Shown here in pieces: positions 1 through 11,486 of a stretch of DNA of 64,000 nt. The position numbers and the translations under genes are program-made. The first letter of the stretch is position 1, and each line of letters opens with the position of its first letter. This DNA comes from Combretum micranthum. Lineage: Eukaryota; Streptophyta; Magnoliopsida; Myrtales; Combretaceae. The DNA lies in contig JAMXBD010003349.1 in assembly GCA_024138025.1 (NCBI GenBank), forward strand, positions 60,925-124,924, given 5' to 3'. A model generated the notes under the pieces. That model did not search any database. It saw only the letters and a program-made list of their open reading frames with translations, and was not told the DNA's origin.

Positions 1-1446
1 TTGATAGTGTAAAAAAACCTTCAAAATTGTTGGGTATTGAAAATAACAATCTTGAAGTATTACTAGTGCATATATTAGCAAAAGGGGCAAAATTTTTCAC
101 CTCTGTAGTCTAGAAATTGCCTCTTTTGGCTTACTAAGGCAAAAGTTTCACCTCAATGTTTTCTCCCCTAAAAGTTTGCCAAGTTTTGGAAAAAGATGTG
201 AAAACCGCATCTTAAAACTTCAAAGAGGCAAATTTTACCTCTTTGGTCTTGGCATGTCAGATGAAGAGGTAAGTTTTTCCTCTTTATCCTAGTCAAAGGT
301 GAAACTTATCTCTTTCCTATTTTTTTATATTAAAAATTTTTTATTTTATATTCTAAAAATTTATACAATAATTCAGTTTTTTAATTTTTTTCGTTAAATT
401 ATAATAATTGATTAAATCTTTTAAATTAGATTTCAAATAATTTGAATATATTATTTTTTTCTATAACTTATATTAAATAAGAAATCTAAATCATTAAATC
501 CTTTACATAAAAAATATATAATACACATATTTTATAAATCATGACATTATCATATAATTAATAATATGAATTTCTTAAAAAATAAAATATAAATGTGTAT
601 AATTAAAAACATTATTTTACCATTAAGTTATCTTCGTATATGGAAACGTTGCAATCATGAATTAATCAAACACCTGAAAAGTCAATAAAACATCGTTAGT
701 CAAGTCATCAAAATATATAGAAATGAAAAAAAAAAAAATTAACTTGCCGAAAATTTTGACGCCAAAGCTTGCTAAGAGAATTTCGGTGGTGAAGGAAAGT
801 GTGAAATTTGAGGGAGAAGAATTTTGCGTGAATGAATTCAGACACAAATTATATAGGGAAGGAACTCACCTTTTTAACCTAAACAAAGGCAAATTTCGTC
901 TCTCTATCCAAGTCATGAGTCAAACTTCGTCTCTTTCTCTAAAAATTCAAAATTTCCCCCTCCTATCATTCTATTTCATATTATTTATATAGAATATATA
1001 ATTAATATATTAATATAAATATTTATTATATAAATTATATATTAATACATAGTACATTATAATATATTAGACATAAAATAATATAATATACTTTGTACAT
1101 ATTATTATATTATAAATATTTAGTATATATTTTATATTTTACTACTTATATAATTCTATAATTATTCAATAATGTACTATATATTTAAGATATCGCAACT
1201 AATAATACATGTAGTAATATATATTACATATTGTATATATTACTATCATAGTATAATATAAATATTTAATATATTATATATATTACTATTTTATAATATT
1301 ACTATTATTCATTAGTATTGTGCGATTATTTTGTACAAAGTTATATTAAATAGTGATATTAATCTTTAATATGTAGTATTTTCATTATGACATATTTAAT
1401 TTATGTTTAAGTTTTAAAAAATACATAAGAATGTATCGTTAATAAA
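1..1446. other. AT-rich region with a CCTCTTTG-type imperfect repeat
   Basis: Bases 60-330 and 840-960 share G/C-richer motifs (AAGAGGCAAATTT, CTTCATCTCTTT-like), including an inverted pair CAAAGAGG/CCTCTTTG at about 221-245. This may be an old non-autonomous DNA element. The open frame at 723-992 is within it and has no family features. 1000-1440 is almost pure A/T. Confidence 0.3.
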
Positions 1447-1660
1447 GGGATAATGTCACAAATGGCAACTGAATTAAAATATGTAATTAAGTATCTAAAC
1501 TTTGAAATTGATCAGTTTAATACTTGAAGCAACTTGATGGATGTATTGTTAGCATGTATGAAAAGTTCTTTCAAGTATTAAATTGATCGATTTCAAAGTT
1601 CAGGTACCTAATTGTATATTTTGTCAAAGTACAGGTACATACCCTTCGTGATATTAACCC
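1447..1660. mobile_element. MITE, nearly palindromic
   Basis: 214 bp. The two arms are inverted copies (CTTTGAAATTGATCAGTTTA on the left against a near-match inverted on the right). Ends are GGGATAATGTCAC and, inverted, GGGTTAATATCAC. Flanks TTAATAAA / TTAATATA match at 7 of 8 bases, pointing to a hAT- or Mutator-type MITE. Confidence 0.75.
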
Positions 1661-2969
1661 TTAATATAATATTTAATGATGCTAAAAACCAATTGATGTG
1701 TCTAATCATATCAGTTTAAAGTTCATTTAAATTATTTAAGTCAAATTGACTCTAGAATTATCAACTATGCTTATTTTAGCTTTAGAAGTCCATTTTAAGT
1801 TTAATTATTTAATTAGGCCTAAAGGTAGCTAATGGACCCTAAAAATGTTACTAAACTCATTTTAACCAAAAGTCCATTTTTATGTCACTAGTCATGTTAT
1901 ACCTAAAATTACTAGTTAAACTCATTTAAACTGAATACTAGCAATTTATGTCATGTGTCCATGTCTAAATGGGTTTGTATCTAAAAAGCCTTAACTCTTG
2001 ATCAATTTTATTAATCGTGTTTGAAAACCTAAACTTATGACTCGACCCATTTATACCATGTCTCATATCTCATGTCAACCCGCTTAATGATTAATAAAAA
2101 AAGATTTAGCATTGTTTATTAATGTGATAAGAAAGATTTAGTATTGCAATATATAGTGAACTTGAAAAAGTTAATTATTAAAATGGTTATTATCTTAGAT
2201 AGACTTAGTTAATAAATTATATATGATATATTACTCATATATAATTAAAAGGAAGAGATTATAATATGTGACTTGTTTTGTTAAATAAGTATAACATTAG
2301 TGGATAATAACTATGGTAACAAAAAAAAAAAAGGACCTATATTTTTTACTAACAAATATATTATCCTGTAATTATAATTAACAAATACAATATGCTTAAA
2401 ACTCACAATATAAAAAACATAACATATTAAAAGACTAAATCATATTAAAACACAATATGTTAGTCATTATTTGTATTATATGTCATATATAGTAGCATAT
2501 ATAATATTTACAATATATGTGTCATTTATATTATATAGTTAATATAAATTTGTATAATATGTATATGATTCATATACTATGTTCTGAACACACACACGCA
2601 ATAATTCAAATTATGTAACAAATGAATTATAATATATATTATATGTTTATAATTTGTAGATTTTATATATATAAAAATATGTTATATACATAACCATATC
2701 TATTATAAATCTATATTTGTTATGTGATATACACATATATATTAATCTAAATTATGTACTTACGTTATACATATAATTATTACAAACTATAAATGTTATA
2801 TATAAAATATATAGTTTAATCATGAATATTTCATTTATAAATGAATAATAACATTATATCATATATAACATATAAATTATGTATTTATAACATATAGATC
2901 TTATATATGTGTAGACAAATATATATATACATATACATTATAAATATTTATTTCATTATGTATATCCTT
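1661..2969. other. AT-rich region, no gene seen
   Basis: 1690-2090 resembles 17270-17540 (shared TTTAAGTCAAATTGA...CTAGAATTATCAA words), so it is a dispersed old repeat. 2100-2960 is A/T with TATAT-rich words and resembles 16600-17000 and 40700-41200 in character. Confidence 0.4.
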
Positions 2970-3083
2970 TGTGTTATGGAATAATTCTTTTTTATTGTTT
3001 TATCCACATCCAAATTAATGTTGTCTTGCCTGATAATTCATCCATTTTGGCAGTTATGGTTTCAAAAGAAACATGATAATTGA
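2970..3083 (-). pseudogene. Continuation of the virus-like coding fragment
   Basis: In-frame continuation after removal of the chromovirus and one CAAGA copy. About 35 further codons are open before the frame dissolves into AT-rich sequence. Confidence 0.4.
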
Positions 3084-3088
3084 CAAGA

Positions 3089-3672
3089 TGTTGCACTTGC
3101 GTTAATAAAAAAAAAAAGCAGGGTTATCACACGGTTGGATCAACCTAGTTGATCGAAGTATTTAAATGTTGAACCCGATTGAAAAAAAAAAAACCCTAGC
3201 GCCTCTTCTCTTACTCAAATACGTTTCCTCTTTCAAACTCCCTCTCAATAGTCTGTATGTTCTTTCTTACTGTTTCTTTAAGAAACCTTAACTAACACTC
3301 GTGTTTGATTTTTGCATGGTATTTATCTAGTCCACTCCTTAGCTCGAATGTTTTAAAAAGCAGGGGTAAAGATACCTTTTTTTGGCTCTACTTGTATTTA
3401 TAATGCATGCAACCAAGTTTCTTTTATTACAACTTTCCTATTCTATAACTTTGGAATTTTGGCTGTTTAAATTTCCTATTCTATGATGTTAGCTGTTTAA
3501 CAACTGTATCATAAAGACTATCCTATTTTGTGATGCTATTTGTTATAACTAATATGTTGTAACGGCTATATTGGTTACAACTAAAGAACTTGCTTATTCT
3601 GTTACAAAGTCGTTATGCCAATGTGGTGTGTGTCTAGGTCTGGTACTATTCCTGGTACTGTTCTTCATAACA
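3089..3672 (-). repeat. 3' LTR of the chromovirus
   Basis: 584 bp, begins TGTTATGAAG on the minus strand and ends GTGCAACA. Aligns along its length with 10463-11069. Confidence 0.93.
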
Positions 3673-3690
3673 GACGTCTCCCCTTCTGGA
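3673..3690 (-). other. Chromovirus polypurine tract
   Basis: The minus strand reads AGAAGGGGAGACGTC immediately before the 3' LTR, the place and composition of a plus-strand primer. Confidence 0.7.
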
Positions 3691-4170
3691 AAATGAACCT
3701 TGTCGACAAGGTTGAAATCTGAATAAATTTTAGTAAAAGAGTCCCAATCTTCCCATGATGTTTCTTAGAGAGGTAGTCCCTTCCACTAAACCAAAACTTG
3801 TTTAATAGGTTTGCCATAATGAAATATGGTTCGAAAATCTAGCAAAACCAGTGGAGTGAGTAAGGGATTGTTATCAATAACCACATGAGGCAGTTCTAAT
3901 GATGGCAAAGAAGCACCATGAGCTTTCTTTAAACAAGAAACATGAAAAACATCATGTATCCTAGTTCCTTTTGGTAACTTGAGTTTATAGGCACAAGAGC
4001 CAAGTTTCTTCAAAATTTCGAAAGGCCCATAAAATCGTTTTGAAAGTTTGTGAGTCTTCTCCAATGACAAAGAAAGAAAGCTGTCGATAGGGTTGTAGCT
4101 TCATATAAACCAAATCCCTTGGAGCAAAGACCACCTCTGATCTATGTTGGTCAGCATAATGTTTCATCCT
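3691..4170 (-). pseudogene. Integrase C-terminus with chromodomain-like end
   Basis: After LVYMKLQPYRQLS the frame shifts to LSKRFYGPFEILKKLGSCAY and IHDVFHVSCLKK, the GPY/F module. Then comes a chromodomain-like stretch: KQVLV, stop, WKGLP, stop, SWEDWDSF and NLVDKVHFPEGE. In chromoviruses this module steers integration to chromatin. The two stops inside it and the lack of a full alignment limit the lineage call. Confidence 0.78.
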
Positions 4171-4199
4171 ATGCTATGCCTTTAACAAATTAGCACAAA

Positions 4200-5130
4200 G
4201 ATACTTGAGTAAATCATTTCTTTAATAATTCCTTGTCAATAGCTTCCAATTTAGAAGCACCTCGAACATAGGAAGCTATAATGGGAGGGGTCTCCATAGA
4301 CCAATTCAAAAGGAGTTGACCTAACCCATCATGGAAGGAAGTGTTATAAGCAAATTCCACCCAAGGCAAATAATTGACCCATTTAAGGGGATTGTTCATA
4401 GTGTAACTTCACAAATATTGTTGGACAATTCTATTAAGGACCTCTGTTTGACCATCACTTTAAGGATGGTAAGTGCTTGGATTTAGCTAAGTCCCACTAT
4501 GTAGAAAAAGCTCTTGCCAAAATTTGCTCATGAAAACATTATCTCGATTAGGAACAATTTATTGAGGGAAGCCATGCAATTTAATAACCATGTGAACAAA
4601 TAAGGTAGCCACCTTGGCAGCTGTGTAGTGTGTATCAAGAGCTCCTAAATGGAAGTATTTAGTGAGACGATCCACTACTAAAATGCATGTAGCCTTGGAT
4701 TTAGGAAGAGAAGTCACAAAATCCATGCTTATATCCTTCCAAATGCGGTCTGGTATAGGTAAAGATGCAAAAGACCCGCTGGATGTTAAGTGGAATACTT
4801 TATTTGTTGGCAAATCTGACAACATTTAACATAGTTTTCCACTTGAGTACGCATTCCTTCTTGAAAAAATGATGAAGCAATCCTTTTATAGGTCTTCAAA
4901 CATCCAAAATGCCCTGAACAAGGGGAATCATGAAATTTTGATAATATGTGAGGAATAAGAGATGATTGAGGCACCAAAAAGAGTCGGTTATCTAAATATA
5001 ATAACCCATTCTTCCATATTAAAGAATACTTGTATGAATTCCCTTGTAAGGTAGAAATGACCTCCTGGAAAGCAGTTAAAATTTTGTATTCCTCTTTAAG
5101 TGTATCCATAATGTGAAAATGGATAGAAGA
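4200..5130 (-). pseudogene. Integrase of the chromovirus
   Basis: The zinc-binding HHCC domain is visible (HDSPCSGHFG and CCQICQQIK), followed by the catalytic core (WKDISMDFVTSLPKSKATCI, LVVDRLTKYFHLG). The DNVFMSKFWQELF and SDGQTEVLNR segments are readable but interrupted by stops at 4559 and near 4450. The later piece (4214-4399) carries the WVEFAYNTSFHDGLG block. Confidence 0.85.
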
Positions 5131-5244
5131 CCATGCTAAACAAGTAGTTGTGTCATCAAATTGTCTAGACAAAGCATATGCTACCTTATTGTCAATTCTA
5201 GCCTTGTAAGTGATTGTATAATCATAGCCCATAAGTTTGGACAA

Positions 5245-5591
5245 ATACTTCTGTTGCTCAAGAGTTTGAATAACCTAAGAAAGAATTTCCTTTAAACTCC
5301 TATGATCGATGTGAATAAGGAAATGCATACCCAATAAGTAATGTCTCCATTTTCAAACTACTTTTACAATAGCATAAAGCCCTCTAACATAGGTAGAAGC
5401 TTTACGCAAGTGAGTAGGCATCTTTTTGCTAAAGAAGGCAATGGATGAGCTCCTTGAAGTAAAATAGCAACAATTCCTACTCCTAATGCATTAGTCTCTA
5501 CAATAAAAGGCTCCTAAAATTTTGGCAAAGCCAAAATGGGAGCAGAAATTAAAGCACTCTTTAGAGTCTCAAAAGTTGTAGTTGCTTCGGA
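5245..5591 (-). pseudogene. RNase H of the chromovirus, beyond the solo LTR
   Basis: The coding sequence resumes here in frame with the reverse transcriptase if the solo LTR and one target copy are removed. EATTTFETLKSALISAPILA is the connection segment. The catalytic TDAS motif is degraded to ETNALG. Several stops follow. The C-terminal end (SKLMGYDYTITYKARIDNKV) is at 5180-5244. Confidence 0.8.
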
Positions 5592-5596
5592 AGTCA

Positions 5597-7923
5597 TGTA
5601 AAGCACAGAAAAAAATAAACATAAAAAATAAAGATAAAATGAAGATAAATGGGTCATGGTATATGTATAAGCTTATATCAAAGCCACAAAACAAGTTAAG
5701 TTTGGTAAATTTTGTTTTGGGAAAAAATTATGAAATGTTGGAATTTCTGCAAATCCAATGCCGCCTTTGGTGGAGTACACTGCCTACATAGGATGTCCAC
5801 AATGACAAATTTTCTTACGCCAGAGTCGAATGGCAAAGAGAGTGTATGTGTGTGTTTGTTAGTGTTGAATGGGATAAGAAGCGTTATTGTCTAGCACTAG
5901 AGTCGAATGCCGCCGGCGTTGCTTTGACTTTTGCTAGCGTATGACATTTTGAACGATGGGAAGGATTTTTATTACACGATGAACGCCACCTCTTAGGAGT
6001 CTACGCCACCGGCATAGATATCAGATTTGCCGGCGTAGGAATGAAAATTCTATATATATGTAGCACGAACAACGGTTTTTAGCAGACGTTCCTCCTTCGC
6101 TTTATTTCTTCCTTTGAGCGTGTAAGGTCTGTTCTTGATATCCAAGTGTTAAGGCTCCATCTTAAGGCGAGTTTGATCAAAGGTGAGTGATCTTAATCAA
6201 TCTACAACATGTTTTTCTCGGATTTATGTAAGATCTTTAGGGTTTTGTTGTCTTCTTGAAGGAAAACGTGGGAAGGATTAAGATCTCGGGTTTAATCTGT
6301 TTCGGTTGAACAAAGAGTGAGTTTTTTGGTCCAAACAAGTAAGTATAATGTTCTCATACAAGTTTTATGCGAATTTCATGCAAGTTCTTAGAACTTTGTG
6401 GTTGTTTGCATGAAGAAAACCCTAGCTTTGATTGTGATCCGAATTTGGTAGATGTAGGTTGGGTTCTTGATGATCTAAATCAGTGGGTTGTATCTCCTTT
6501 ATGATGGTTTTAATCAATGTATGATCAGATGATCCTTATACGTTCTTTATGTTATGTAAATTAGGGTTTTGGTGAAATATTCGGTAACTATGCAGTTTTA
6601 TGCAATTCATTGTTGTTCTTGAGCATTTTGTGGAGTTTGATCGGAGTAGACGGTGCAAATATCGAGGATTTCATGTCAGGTTAGGGTTTTTTGAGAATTC
6701 ATATATGTTAGGATATATTTGATAACATGTTTATATCTATTGATATATGTATATATGTTGTAACAGGATATTTGGAGTTTTAGAATTGTAGTTGGTGTTG
6801 ATATAGGAGTTTGTGGAGTTCGGGTTATCTTTGTTGCTGTTGATATCGGATTTGAGGATTTGAATTGTATTCTTGAAATTGAGAAAGGTACGACCAATCT
6901 CTGCTTGTTATTTTGCTTGTAAGTTTAGTATTGTTTTATTGGTTTATAGGAACAAAACTTCATAATAAACCTAATTCTATTCAGCTTAATAATTGTCTGC
7001 TTGGTTGTGTTTGGCTTTGAACAATTAAGACTTGGCAGACAGTGATACTGGTGAAGCACCCTGATAATCTATGTGTGAGGTTATCCCGAGTGGACTCGTG
7101 CATAGAGATCATTCGTAGAATTTGGCGAAACAGGGATGTTTGGACAGTACCCACTCGTCATAAGTATATAATTACTTATTTTCAAAGAGTTGGTTGTTTG
7201 TCAAGAGGAGTCTGAGTTACTTCAAGTTCGGGATTAGAGTATACATAGTTCTGAACTGTGTTGATTTGTTGACCATAAAAAAGATAACAAACTGATTGTT
7301 TGCATTAGACTAGGTGCATTTGAATATATATATAATATATATTGTTGTGCATTTACATTTGTTTTTAAGGATTAGAGTTATGATACTGGGCTTTGCAGCT
7401 CACTTTTTAAAATTTCAAGTACAAGTGATAAAGACATTATATACGATCTTTCGGGTTATGATCTGATCTTTTATCAGGGGGATAGCGATAGTGGACTTGA
7501 CTACCCAGCTAAGAGTTAGACTTTTAATTATAGGATTTTGGGAGAAAAGAAGTGCCTAGATATGTTAAAGACTTGATTTTGTTGTATTTTGCTTATTATT
7601 ATGTTTTATGAAAAGTTATTAAATCATTTTTCATTAGAAGACTAAGATGTAAATGAAGGTTTTCTCTTATAGAAAATTTCAGTTGTTATGTTGGATAGTT
7701 GGCTTGTGGATATGCCAACTAGGATGTTTGTTTGTTAAACATGAATGTTATGAAGTTTTCTTGTATTTCCAGATTATACAAGTTGTGTTGAGTATCCTAT
7801 CAGATACCCTATGTGTGTGTTTACAGGTAATATTTGTATATTTATAGATATTAGAGCCTTAACGTATTCTATTTCAAGAGAGGACACGTGGTGGGTTGTA
7901 TGCCTTATTTTTAAGACGTTACA
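5597..7923 (+). repeat. Tekay-like solo LTR inserted in the chromovirus RNase H
   Basis: 2327 bp, TGTAAAGCAC...GACGTTACA, flanked by AGTCA/AGTCC (4 of 5 bases); taking AAGTC as the target copy instead gives a perfect 5-bp match. Removing it restores the RNase H frame across HWT|SEA. It has no coding domain. Its right part matches, in reverse, the elements at 29331-31248 and 17799-20505 (shared GATAGTG.ACTTGAC box near 7480). On the plus strand a TATATATATG box near 6050 precedes a pyrimidine-rich leader and a GTGAGTG donor-like site near 6182. Orientation follows that promoter-like end. Assignment to Del/Tekay-type LTRs is inference from length and the TGTAA/TTACA ends. Confidence 0.8.
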
Positions 7924-7928
7924 AGTCC

Positions 7929-8720
7929 AATGAAAGGAATCTTTCCATAACAAATCTGTCAATGGACTTGCCAAAATGGCATAGCCTTTGATAAAATGCT
8001 TATAATAGCTTGATAAGCCTAAAAAAGTACGCAATTGTTTAACTATGGTAGGAATAGGCCAGTTAGTTACTGTTGTAACTTTGGAAGGTTCAAGGCGGAC
8101 ACCATCCTTAGAAACAATATGCCCAAAATTAATCAATGATGGAAACCTCAAAGCTGCACTTGATTTCTTCAAGAAAAATGTATATCCCATAAAAACTTGA
8201 AGCACATGTTCCAATTGTATAATATGCTCCTTAATATTCTTACTATAAACTAAAATGTCATAAAAAAAATCACGAGTTTTCGAAGAAATGGTCAAAAGAT
8301 TTTGTGCATAATGCTTTGAAATATAGCAGGAGCATTACTCAACCCGAAAGGCATTACAAGGAACTCCTAAATGCCCTTCATGATTTCTAAAAGCAGTTTT
8401 CTCAATATCTCTTGGGTGCATTCTGATTTGATGGTGTCCTGCCCTCAAATCTAACTTCGAAAAGTTAGAAGCACCATACAATTCATCAAGTAATTCATCA
8501 ATTGTGGGAATAGGAAATTGATCCTTAATGGTAACATGTTTTAAAGCTCGATAATCAACACAAAACCTCAAAGAGCCATCTTTTTTCTTGACCATAAAAC
8601 AGGGGAAGAATAAAGGCTAGTACTGTGTTGAATAACCCCTTGTTGAAGCATCTCAGAAACTTGTTTTTTCAATTTAGATTTCTGAAAATGTGGGTACTGA
8701 TAGGCTCTTACAATCACTGG
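7929..8720 (-). pseudogene. Reverse transcriptase of the chromovirus
   Basis: Recognisable blocks in order: [56 protein letters not shown], then after a frame break DILVYSKNIKEH, FGHIVSKDGVRLEP and LRTFLGLSSYYKHFIKGYA. The YVDD catalytic block is damaged at the shift near 8296-8334 (FFYDILVYS remains). The coding frame runs to HWT and stops at the solo LTR insertion at 7923. Confidence 0.88.
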
Positions 8721-9123
8721 ACCCTTTCCTCTTCAACATGAATTTGATGTTTGAATATCTCGAAGGGTTGGCAATGATGAAGGTGTGTTAGAACACGTGA
8801 GAAAATCTGTCCAATATGGAGCCCAATTCCTTGTTGTTGGTGGTAATCTCTAATGTGTTATCAATAACCTCCTCAGCCAATAAGTGGAAACAAGAAGCTA
8901 TAGCATTTACCTTCATTAGTCTACGAAATTGATGGTGAGAAATTTGAGTTAGAGAGGTTTTATCACCTTGTAGTTGCACCAAAACCCCTTGTTTATGGAA
9001 CTGCTTGGTCAAATTGGTATAATCAATATTAACTGGTCCTAACTCTCTCAACCATTGGACCCCTAAGACCAAATCTACCCCTTGTAATGGTAATACATAA
9101 AACGTGTCCACAAAGGAAAGCCC

Positions 9124-9336
9124 TTAAATCTGAAAGGAGACATTCTCACACTTTCCTTGACTAGTCATTTTGGTACCATCACCAATCAAAACATTAAAAG
9201 TGGGAGAAAAAGTAACAGTAAGATTGAGATGCTTCAATAAACGACTTTGCACAAAATTATACGTACTTCCTGAGTCAGCCAGAATACTGACGAACTTATC
9301 ATTGATAATTCCAGTAAATCGAATAGTTTGGGGCAA
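9124..9336 (-). pseudogene. Retropepsin-like protease of the chromovirus
   Basis: The aspartic protease motif is intact as ILADSGSTYNFVQ, followed by the usual LGD-type segment (VLIGDGTKM). The open frame 8788-9111 continues with LQGVDLVLGVQWLRELGPVN, the conserved linker before reverse transcriptase. A stop at about 9124 separates the two, so the polyprotein is broken. Confidence 0.82.
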
Positions 9337-9419
9337 ATGGTTATTGGCTAATGCATGATAACTGATTGTATAAGCATCTTCTAAATCTCAGTAAGTTGGT
9401 ACATGGTCAACATCCTGTT

Positions 9420-10446
9420 CGGTAAGATCATTATCTTCATCACACATCAATAGTAAAAACTAAGCTTTACACGTGTGAAATCTACTGATCTTCTCATCAT
9501 AATTATATCACAGCCCTTGCTCCCTACGAGCAGTCATTTCTGCTTGTGTCAAACATCTTATTGGTAAAGTGGGTTTAGACTTAGACCTAATTGTACTCAT
9601 GGGAAGGGTGATAGGAGGCAAAGCTGGCTTAGAAAATTGTAAAGTATTAGAATGAGAGGCAAATTTAAATGTAAAAGGTCCTTTACCAAAAGATGGTGCA
9701 TCCTAAAACTTGGATTCATACATCTTAGCCAACCTAATAGCATGAGTAATATTAGTTAGTCTAACAATTAAAACTTCCCTTCGAAGGTATTGTTTAAGAC
9801 CAGAAACAAAACAACTCAAAAGAAAACTATCTGGCAAACCACAAACCCAAGTAGATAGAGATTCAAATTCAGCTTGGTAATCATCAATAGATCCTTTCTA
9901 GGTTAGTCTGGATAATGTTCCTTGAACATCATCGAATTTAGAAGGACCAAAATGAGCCTCCAAAGATTTAAGAAAAAGAGACCAAGTAGAGATCTGGTTA
10001 TTTTGATCCATCCACTGAAACCATTTCAATGCTTGGCCTTCCAGAGCAAAAGAAGGTATGGTTAAGCAATGATCATTAGGAATGTGATGAAAATTAAAGA
10101 ATTTCTGGGTTTTGAAAATCCACCCTAAAGGGTCTTCACCATCAAATTTAGGAATTTCCAATTTCATTCCTTTTAATAGATTTTCAGAAAGAGAAGGATC
10201 CAAAAATGATGAGCTATTAAGAGAATTATTGGTAGGAGTATTAGAATGAATCTAATTCGGATCAACTTTGTCCATCTTGCTTTGCAAAGAAGATAAAGAA
10301 TTTTGAATGGAATTCATGTTATCTTGTAACTGAGTATTAATATTCAATTGCCCTTGAAATTGTGCATGCATAGATTTAACTGATTCAGTAATAGAGTAAA
10401 CTAGCGATTGCAACTTAGCAATCTCTTCTTGTGAACGAGTCGCCAT
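9420..10446 (-). pseudogene. gag of the chromovirus
   Basis: Starts MATRSQEEIAKLQSLVYSIT, a coiled-coil-like N-terminus, then a stop at about 10254. The retrotransposon gag core resumes with PKFDGEDPLGWIFKTQKFFN and ALKWFQWMDQ (9898-10203). A CCHC-like knuckle is recognisable near 9470-9520 (CYNYDEK...HTCK) with one cysteine changed to tyrosine. Gag would package the RNA in virus-like particles. At least three stops or shifts show it is dead. Confidence 0.8.
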
Positions 10447-10461
10447 AGATGAGAGCACCAA
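10438..10461 (-). other. Chromovirus primer-binding site region
   Basis: Directly after the 5' LTR the minus strand reads TTGGTGCTCTCATCTATGGC, in the position and with the TGG start expected of a tRNA primer site. It is not the common initiator-Met site; I could not assign the tRNA. The gag ATG (10446-10444) overlaps it. Confidence 0.6.
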
Positions 10462-10462
10462 T

Positions 10463-11069
10463 TGTTACACTCAGGTTAATAAAAAAATTAACAGGGTTAT
10501 TAGGCGGGTTGGATCAACCCAGTTGACTAAAGTATTTAAATGTTGAACCCAATTGAAAAAAAAACCCTAGCCCCTCTTCTCTTACTCAGATATGTTTCCT
10601 CTTTCAAACTCCCTCTCAATATTCTGTATGTTCTTTCTTACTGTTTCTTTAAGAAACCCTAACTAACACTCGTGTTTGATTTTTGCAAGGTATGAATCTC
10701 ATATGCTGAGACTATTTGAGGAAGTCTCCAACTCCTTAGCTCAAATGTTTTAAAAAGCAGGGGTAAAGAAACCCTTTTCTGCCTCTACTTGTATTTATAA
10801 TGCATGCAACCAAGTTTTCGTTAGCACAACTTTCCTATTCTATGACTTTGGCAATTTGGCTGTATGAATTTGCTATTCTATGATGCTAGCTACTTAACAG
10901 TTGTATTGTAAAGACTATCCTATTTTGTGATGCTATTTGTTATAACTAATACGTTGTAACGGCTATATTGGTTACAACTAAGGAAATTGCTTATTTTGTT
11001 ACAAATTCGTTATGCCAATGTGGCGTGTGTCTAGGTCTAATACTGATTTTGGTACTATTCCTCGTAACA
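10463..11069 (-). repeat. 5' LTR of the chromovirus
   Basis: 607 bp, TGTTACGAGG...GTGTAACA on the minus strand. Closely similar to 3089-3672, but holds about 35 bp (near 10702-10737) missing from the other LTR, plus scattered substitutions. Confidence 0.93.
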
Positions 11070-11480
11070 CAAGAATATCATGATCTTCATATTCCCACTC
11101 AATTTCTCTCAAAGTAGAAATTGCTTCATGAAACAATTCTCCCATTAGTTGCGCCATGAATTGTGGATAAGTTCCCACAATTTTGATTACTAGCTCATAA
11201 TCCATCAACATTGCCAAAGCGTATTTTTTATCCTTTATATAAAATTCTTTAAAATAATTTAGATTAATGATGGCCTTGTGTATATGATATTTAACATGGG
11301 CTGGACAGTAGTACCTATCATTGTAATTCCTTGTGATCTCATCCTATGATCTTTCATTAATACAAGATCGATAAGGAAGATTTTGGTATTCTTTGACCCT
11401 TACTACTATTGTAAATCCTACCCCATCATGAAAAACATATTCTTTTTCCACCATTTGTTGAAGAAGAACAAAAAAAAAAT
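11070..11480 (-). pseudogene. Virus-like coding fragment interrupted by the chromovirus (upstream part)
   Basis: The minus-strand frame reads EKEYVFHDGVGFTIVVRVKE and, after a stop, AMLMDYELVIKIVGTYPQFM, then runs into the chromovirus target site. It continues in the same frame on the other side (3083 down to about 2970). It lies next to caulimovirid-like reverse transcriptase but on the opposite strand. I do not recognise the protein family; origin from the same viral genome is inference from position. Confidence 0.45.
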
Positions 11481-11486
11481 TATTAC

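Larger units (their letters stand above)
3089..11069 (-). mobile_element. Ty3/gypsy chromovirus, complete but decayed, with nested solo LTR
   Basis: Two similar LTRs (3089-3672 and 10463-11069) bound the element. It is flanked by the exact 5-bp target duplication CAAGA (3084-3088 and 11070-11074). On the minus strand the order is 5' LTR, primer site, gag with zinc knuckle, protease, reverse transcriptase, RNase H, integrase, chromodomain-like C-terminus, polypurine tract, 3' LTR: the chromovirus layout. Stops and frameshifts break every domain, so it is not autonomous. A 2.3-kb LTR sits inside RNase H (5597-7923); without it the element is about 5.65 kb. It landed in an older virus-derived coding fragment whose frame continues on both sides. 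Confidence 0.95.

Noticed and set aside
723..992. 89-codon plus-strand frame as a small gene
   Set aside because: Low-complexity AT-rich sequence, no family motif, lies in a repeat-like block.
5596..7922. The nested block as a DNA transposon
   Set aside because: Ends TGTAA/TTACA are short, the target copy is 5 bp and related copies are LTR-like with a promoter-like end; an LTR fits better.
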